In this document: piece after piece, positions 53,222 to 56,937 of the stretch | Layout of the letters: each line of letters starts with the position of its first letter | Numbering within the stretch: position 1 is the stretch's first letter | Origin: Shewanella saliphila | GTDB lineage: Bacteria > Pseudomonadota > Gammaproteobacteria > Enterobacterales > Shewanellaceae | Assembly: GCF_014648295.1 (NCBI RefSeq) | Contig: NZ_BMQV01000029.1 | Coordinates: 1 to 56,937, forward strand | DNA: 56,937 nucleotides | Reading direction: 5' to 3' | The notes under the pieces: model-generated | What the model saw: the letters and a program-made list of their open reading frames with translations, nothing else | Databases searched by the model: none | What the model was told of the DNA's origin: nothing | Position numbers and translations under genes: made by a program

Positions 53222-55012
53222 TTAAAAATCGGCGTCTGTGAAATCGACAATATCAGCACTACTAGATTCAATTTGTTTGCGTAAGCTACGAGTTTGGCTC
53301 CCCCAATAACTCATAAAGAACTGTGCTGTTTTAAGTTTAGCTTGGTAAAAGCTTGTCTCTTCAGTACCGGCTTCTATCGCTGCTAATGACGTTGCAGCAA
53401 CACGAGTCCACATCCAGGCAAGGGCACAAATACCGAATAACTGCATATAAGCCATTGATGCCGCGCCAATTAAGTCGGGGTTTTTACTGGCTGATTGCAC
53501 AATAAATCCGGTGGCTTTTTCAAGATCGCCCGCCGCATCCATTAACCCAGCAAGATAAGGTTTCATTGCATCATTAGCAGCATGTTGCTGTACGAGCTCT
53601 TTGACCATGCCAGACCATAGCGTTAATGCAGCGCCTTTGTCTGCCAGTAATTTACGGCCAACTAAATCAAGTGCTTGTACACCGTTAGTGCCTTCATAAA
53701 TCATCGCGATACGAATATCACGAACAAACTGCTCCATACCCCATTCGTTAATATAACCATGGCCGCCATACACTTGTTGCGCATCTACGCAGGCTTTAAA
53801 GCCCTGGTCGGTAACAAACCCTTTAACAATGGGAGTGAATAGCGCGGCAAGTGCAGAGGCTTGTTTCGCTTTAGCAGGATCGGTATGACGCTCTGCTTCA
53901 TCAAGCCATAATGCTTGTTGGCCCATTAGCGCGCGAGTCCCTTCATTGAACGACTTTTGTGACAACAGCATACGGCGAACATCACCATGCACAAGCAATG
54001 AGTCAGCGGCTTGGTCTGGTTGTTTAACCCCACTTAAAGCCCGGCCTTGGATACGTTCTTTGGCATAAACTAAGGCATTTTGGTATGCAATGTCTGACAC
54101 GCCTAAGCCTTGAATACCAACACCTAAACGCGCTTGGTTCATCATGGTAAACATGGCTTTTAGGCCTTGATGTGGCGCGCCAACGAGTTCACCTATTGCA
54201 CCATCAAAATGCATCACACAGGTCGAGTTACCGTGAATGCCCATTTTGTGCTCTAAACCGGTAGCACTTAATGTGTTGGCTTCACCTAAGCTGCCATCGG
54301 CATTGACTAAAAACTTAGGTACGGCAAATAACGAAATCCCTTTTACGCCTTCAGGTGCATCGGGTAGGCGAGCTAATACTAAGTGAATGATATTGTCGGC
54401 TAAGTCATGATCGCCAGATGAAATGAAGATTTTTTCTCCGCTAATGGCATAGACATTATCAGCCACAGAAACGGCTTTTGTACGCAGTAACGCTAAATCA
54501 GTCCCGGCATGAGACTCAGTTAAGTTCATGGTGCCAGTCCATTCACCGCTCACCAATTTGGCGAGGTACTTTTGTTTAAGCGCATCGCTACCATGTACAT
54601 GAATTGCTGAATATGCACCATGGGTTAACCCAGGGTACATTGCAAATGCCATGTTAGTGGCTGTTTTCATTTCGGTCGCAAATGTACCAATAACCTCAGG
54701 TAAGCCTTGGCCGCCAAATTCAGGGTCGCATGTTAATGTGGCCCAACCATCTTCAACATATTGTTTGTAAGCTTGCTTAAAGCCTTTGGGTGTAATAACT
54801 TTTCCGTCAACCAGTTTACAGCCCTCTAAATCACCGCTGGCATTGAGTGGCAGCATAATGTCGGTGGTAAAGTCTGCAACGCCTTGCAAAATCGCGTCAG
54901 TGAGATCGGCATCTATTTCATCAAAACCACGTAAATCAGTTTGTTGATAGATGTTCAGCAATTCAGACAAAATGAATTGGTAATCACGCAGAGGAGCTTG
55001 GTAAATAGGCAT
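53222..55012 (-). CDS. Acyl-CoA dehydrogenase, long (about 600 aa) FadE-type
   Basis: FAD enzyme that oxidises acyl-CoA at the alpha-beta bond and passes electrons to ETF. 596 aa, the long subgroup: a short N-terminal DUF-like helix (1-35), three classical ACAD domains (about 40-465) with MNLTESHAGTDLALL, SGEKIFISSGDHD, and IYEGTNGVQALDLVGRK holding the catalytic Glu, then an extra C-terminal domain (about 470-590). Substrate chain length is not readable. A 16-bp palindrome lies about 125 nt upstream. Fits functionally with etfBA nearby. Confidence 0.93.
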   Translation of the reverse strand: MPIYQAPLRDYQFILSELLNIYQQTDLRGFDEIDADLTDAILQGVADFTTDIMLPLNASGDLEGCKLVDGKVITPKGFKQAYKQYVEDGWATLTCDPEFGGQGLPEVIGTFATEMKTATNMAFAMYPGLTHGAYSAIHVHGSDALKQKYLAKLVSGEWTGTMNLTESHAGTDLALLRTKAVSVADNVYAISGEKIFISSGDHDLADNIIHLVLARLPDAPEGVKGISLFAVPKFLVNADGSLGEANTLSATGLEHKMGIHGNSTCVMHFDGAIGELVGAPHQGLKAMFTMMNQARLGVGIQGLGVSDIAYQNALVYAKERIQGRALSGVKQPDQAADSLLVHGDVRRMLLSQKSFNEGTRALMGQQALWLDEAERHTDPAKAKQASALAALFTPIVKGFVTDQGFKACVDAQQVYGGHGYINEWGMEQFVRDIRIAMIYEGTNGVQALDLVGRKLLADKGAALTLWSGMVKELVQQHAANDAMKPYLAGLMDAAGDLEKATGFIVQSASKNPDLIGAASMAYMQLFGICALAWMWTRVAATSLAAIEAGTEETSFYQAKLKTAQFFMSYWGSQTRSLRKQIESSSADIVDFTDADF

Positions 55013-55135
55013 AAGTCATTCCTTGGTTGGTTATTGCTTTTACGGTTTGAGTGACCGAGGTCATCGTCACTGGTCCGATGTTTGTTTTGTTAGTCACCTA
55101 ACATACCCAATTTCGAGTAAAAACTCAGTATTATT

Positions 55136-55151
55136 TTTACGTAAGCGTAAA
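55136..55151. promoter_or_regulatory. Palindromic operator candidate upstream of the acyl-CoA dehydrogenase gene
   Basis: TTTACG-TAAG-CGTAAA, a perfect 6-bp inverted repeat with 4-nt centre, 124 nt before the gene start. It resembles MerR-type LiuR operators as I remember them for acyl-CoA and branched-chain degradation genes. The remainder of the 375-nt gap (55013-55387) shows no gene or terminator I can support. Confidence 0.4.
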
Positions 55152-55387
55152 CTTATTTATTAAGCGTTAATGTCACGATGAATTGACTGTGAACATTGAT
55201 ACCCATAGTTAGTTGTAAAAGATCATATGTATGTGAAAACAAAATGGGTTAAGTCATGTTTATTGATAACTTAAATGCGCCATAAAATAAGTGCGCAAGT
55301 TGGCTTATAAACCGAGGGGAGATACTGCAGATAAAAATGATGTCATTTAGATAAAGCACTGCAATATATTCTTAAATAACGGCGGTA

Positions 55388-56581
55388 TTACTTGGATTGT
55401 CGACGTAAGGTCAATTTTAACATTAGCGGCCCAATAAGTGTCGTTAAGGCTATTACCATGACTAAAATCGCAAATTCTTTCGGGTGAATAACCCCAAGCT
55501 GGCGGCCCATTTCTGCAAATACGAGTCCTACCTCACCACGGGGAACCATTGCCGAACCGACAATACACCTTTCTTGCCAATCGGAGCTGGCAGTGAGTCC
55601 TGCAACAAACTTGGCCGCAACAGCAATTAACGTTAATCCCAACAATAATAGCATCCCCATTAAGCTTAAATCTAACTGACTAATATCAAGACTAATTCCC
55701 ACATAGACAAAAAAGATAGGGCTGAATAATTGCACTAAGGGTTTGGCTGATTCTTCAAGTTTATGGGTAAAAGCAAAAGGGTTTTTGAGATATCGATTAA
55801 AGGGTGAGGTGAATTGTCTTGATAAGCCCATGCCTACAGCAAAGCCGCCTAAAATGGCCGGCGTGCCAAACCAGTGGGCTAACCAGGCAAATAGACAAAT
55901 TAATGTCATAACGACCATGACTTCATAGCCCGGAATACTGGCTTTAAGGTGCAACCATCGAGTGAAATAAATAATGCTTCTCACTAACGGCGGGCTTAGC
56001 ACAATAAATGCTGCAATCATGGCAAATAGCAGCAAGGTTGAGCTAATTGAAAACTCGCCTGATGAGGAAAAATTAAACAGCACGCTTAATAAAATCACCC
56101 CGACGATATCGTCGATAACGGCAGCGCCAAGAATGATATGCCCAGCAACACTTTGCGTTTGATTATTTAAGCTTAATACTCGCATTGAAATGCCAATGCT
56201 GGTGGCCGTGAGGGCGCAGCCAAAAAATAGTGCGGTAAAGGGAGGGATAGAAAGCCAATACATGCTGGCAACACCGCAAGCCAATAACGGAATACCAATA
56301 CCTAATAACGCGACACGCATTGCTTTACGGCCAGAATGTGCCAAACGTTTGATTGAGGTTTCACAGCCGATATCAAACAGCAGTAATATTACACCTAGTT
56401 CGGCAATAATGGCTAAGGTGCTGTGCGGGGTCACCCAATTGAACAATGACGGGCCAATAACAATCCCCGCGGTGACTTCTCCCACCACGCTCGGAAATCC
56501 TAATTTAGCACTCAACTCACCTAATAAGCGGCCCGCAACAAGCATGGCGAAGAGTGACAGGACAAAGCTATCAATTGCCAT
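55388..56581 (-). CDS. CPA2-family Na+(K+)/H+ antiporter
   Basis: 397-aa inner-membrane exchanger with about 12 helices. ATG 56581 (MAIDSFVLSLF) follows AGAGGAAA; the frame stays open 17 codons further but without a site. Signatures: GRLLGELSAKLGFPSVVGEV, AELGVILLLFDIGCETSI, the ion-binding AAVIDDIVGVILLS (Asp pair of electrogenic exchangers), AILGGFAVGMGLSR, VPRGEVGLVFAEMG. No KTN or TrkA-C regulatory domain follows, so it is the short form. Ion specificity unknown. Confidence 0.9.
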   Translation of the reverse strand: MAIDSFVLSLFAMLVAGRLLGELSAKLGFPSVVGEVTAGIVIGPSLFNWVTPHSTLAIIAELGVILLLFDIGCETSIKRLAHSGRKAMRVALLGIGIPLLACGVASMYWLSIPPFTALFFGCALTATSIGISMRVLSLNNQTQSVAGHIILGAAVIDDIVGVILLSVLFNFSSSGEFSISSTLLLFAMIAAFIVLSPPLVRSIIYFTRWLHLKASIPGYEVMVVMTLICLFAWLAHWFGTPAILGGFAVGMGLSRQFTSPFNRYLKNPFAFTHKLEESAKPLVQLFSPIFFVYVGISLDISQLDLSLMGMLLLLGLTLIAVAAKFVAGLTASSDWQERCIVGSAMVPRGEVGLVFAEMGRQLGVIHPKEFAILVMVIALTTLIGPLMLKLTLRRQSK

Positions 56582-56813
56582 CAAATTTCCTCTGAGTAGG
56601 GCAATATCTATTTGATTGCTTTGATCTAACAAAGTTGATGTTGATCAATTATTGTATCGATACTTATGGATAAAGTTACGCTATTGGCTAAGCTAAAGAT
56701 AGTTGTTAGCTCACGTTTTATTGAGAATGTTATTGCGTATGTTGCAGTCGTTAATGTTGAGGTTATGGGGGCTGTTTCTGTTATATCGCGACGATATTGA
56801 TATGCGAAAAATA
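56582..56813. other. Region upstream of the CPA2 antiporter gene
   Basis: Promoter side of the antiporter, AT-rich. A 66-codon minus-strand frame (56626-56826) has no ribosome-binding site and runs into the repeat; not considered a gene. Confidence 0.4.
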
Positions 56814-56937
56814 TATACCCAATCAACTTGAAGATCCGTGTTTCAGAGCTTCACCGTGTTTTCAATACTAGGCGCGTTAATGCGGTAATGTAGGTACCTT
56901 ATAAATTAGCGCAACAACGTAGTGGGAACACGGTGAA
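56814..56937. repeat. Truncated palindromic repeat (MITE-like) at the right window edge
   Basis: TTCACCGTGTT (56850-56860) is the exact inverse of AACACGGTGAA (56927-56937), and between them an imperfect palindrome centres on GGTACC near 56896 (about 88 bp). Left of it, TATACCCAATCAACTTGAAG (from 56814) would be an outer arm whose partner should lie just past the window end. The design of a long terminal-inverted, non-coding palindrome is that of a MITE or a large intergenic hairpin repeat. Confidence 0.6.

Noticed and set aside
56626..56826. 66-codon minus-strand frame at the right edge
   Set aside because: No ribosome-binding site, starts inside the palindromic repeat and ends in the antiporter promoter.

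Overview
The window looks like chromosome of a marine gammaproteobacterium of the genus Shewanella. This rests on protein similarity as I recognise it (Dxs, PomA/PomB, ThiI, GcvA, RlmM, RdgC, ProS, Tdk), on Na+-type flagellar stators, on gene neighbourhoods typical of the genus, and on evenly AT-leaning, housekeeping-like DNA. I see no rRNA, tRNA, CRISPR array, prophage or complete insertion sequence. The only mobile-element traces are the 3' end of a group II intron at the left edge and a truncated palindromic repeat at the right edge.

Layout. 1-125: group II intron tail. 150-3192 (-): isoprenoid operon xseB-ispA-dxs. 3323-5257 (+): Na+-driven stator genes pomAB behind a FliA-type promoter. 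5604-7058 (+): thiI. 7059-7766: gene-free, with a decayed small gene. 7767-13143: iron-responsive locus with a Fur box between a divergent AraC regulator and a TonB receptor followed by PepSY, DUF2271 and DUF4198 proteins. 13360-16956: small secreted protein, then gcvA-hydrolase-ygdD-rlmM. 17045-31006: NAD-type isocitrate dehydrogenase, S9 and M61 peptidases, ppnN-xni, a diguanylate cyclase beside a TPR protein with a degenerate GGDEF domain, a GST and rdgC. 31331-35959 (+): porin, phoBR and a Pho-box-controlled phosphate-binding protein. 36341-38140: M1 aminopeptidase. 39208-47517: GPx, mgtE, an NlpE-like lipoprotein, patatin, proS, an acetyltransferase, trmO and rcsF. 47669-56581: H-NS, etfBA, NhaC-type antiporter, tdk, acyl-CoA dehydrogenase and a CPA2 antiporter.

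The most striking structure is not protein-coding. Around the M1 aminopeptidase (one copy at 36031-36207, three at 38150-39082) lie four related minus-strand elements. Each has a promoter resembling the RpoE (sigma-E) consensus (TGAACTT, exactly 15 nt, then GTCTGAA or a variant), a conserved transcribed core UUGUUCAUCAU, and a strong Rho-independent terminator with a 7-8 bp stem and 7-8 U. I interpret them as a multi-copy family of envelope-stress small RNAs. The core is complementary to the translation start of the porin gene 5 kb away, which fits the known logic of sigma-E small RNAs that repress outer-membrane proteins, but the targeting is inference. A second structured, plus-strand RNA candidate lies upstream of the NhaC-type antiporter (50524-50660).

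Functional links: phoB/phoR and the downstream binding protein form a phosphate-starvation unit with Pho boxes before phoB and before the binding protein. etfBA and the acyl-CoA dehydrogenase belong to fatty-acid or acyl-CoA oxidation and each has an upstream palindrome that could be a metabolic operator. The AraC/TonB cluster is probably iron uptake.
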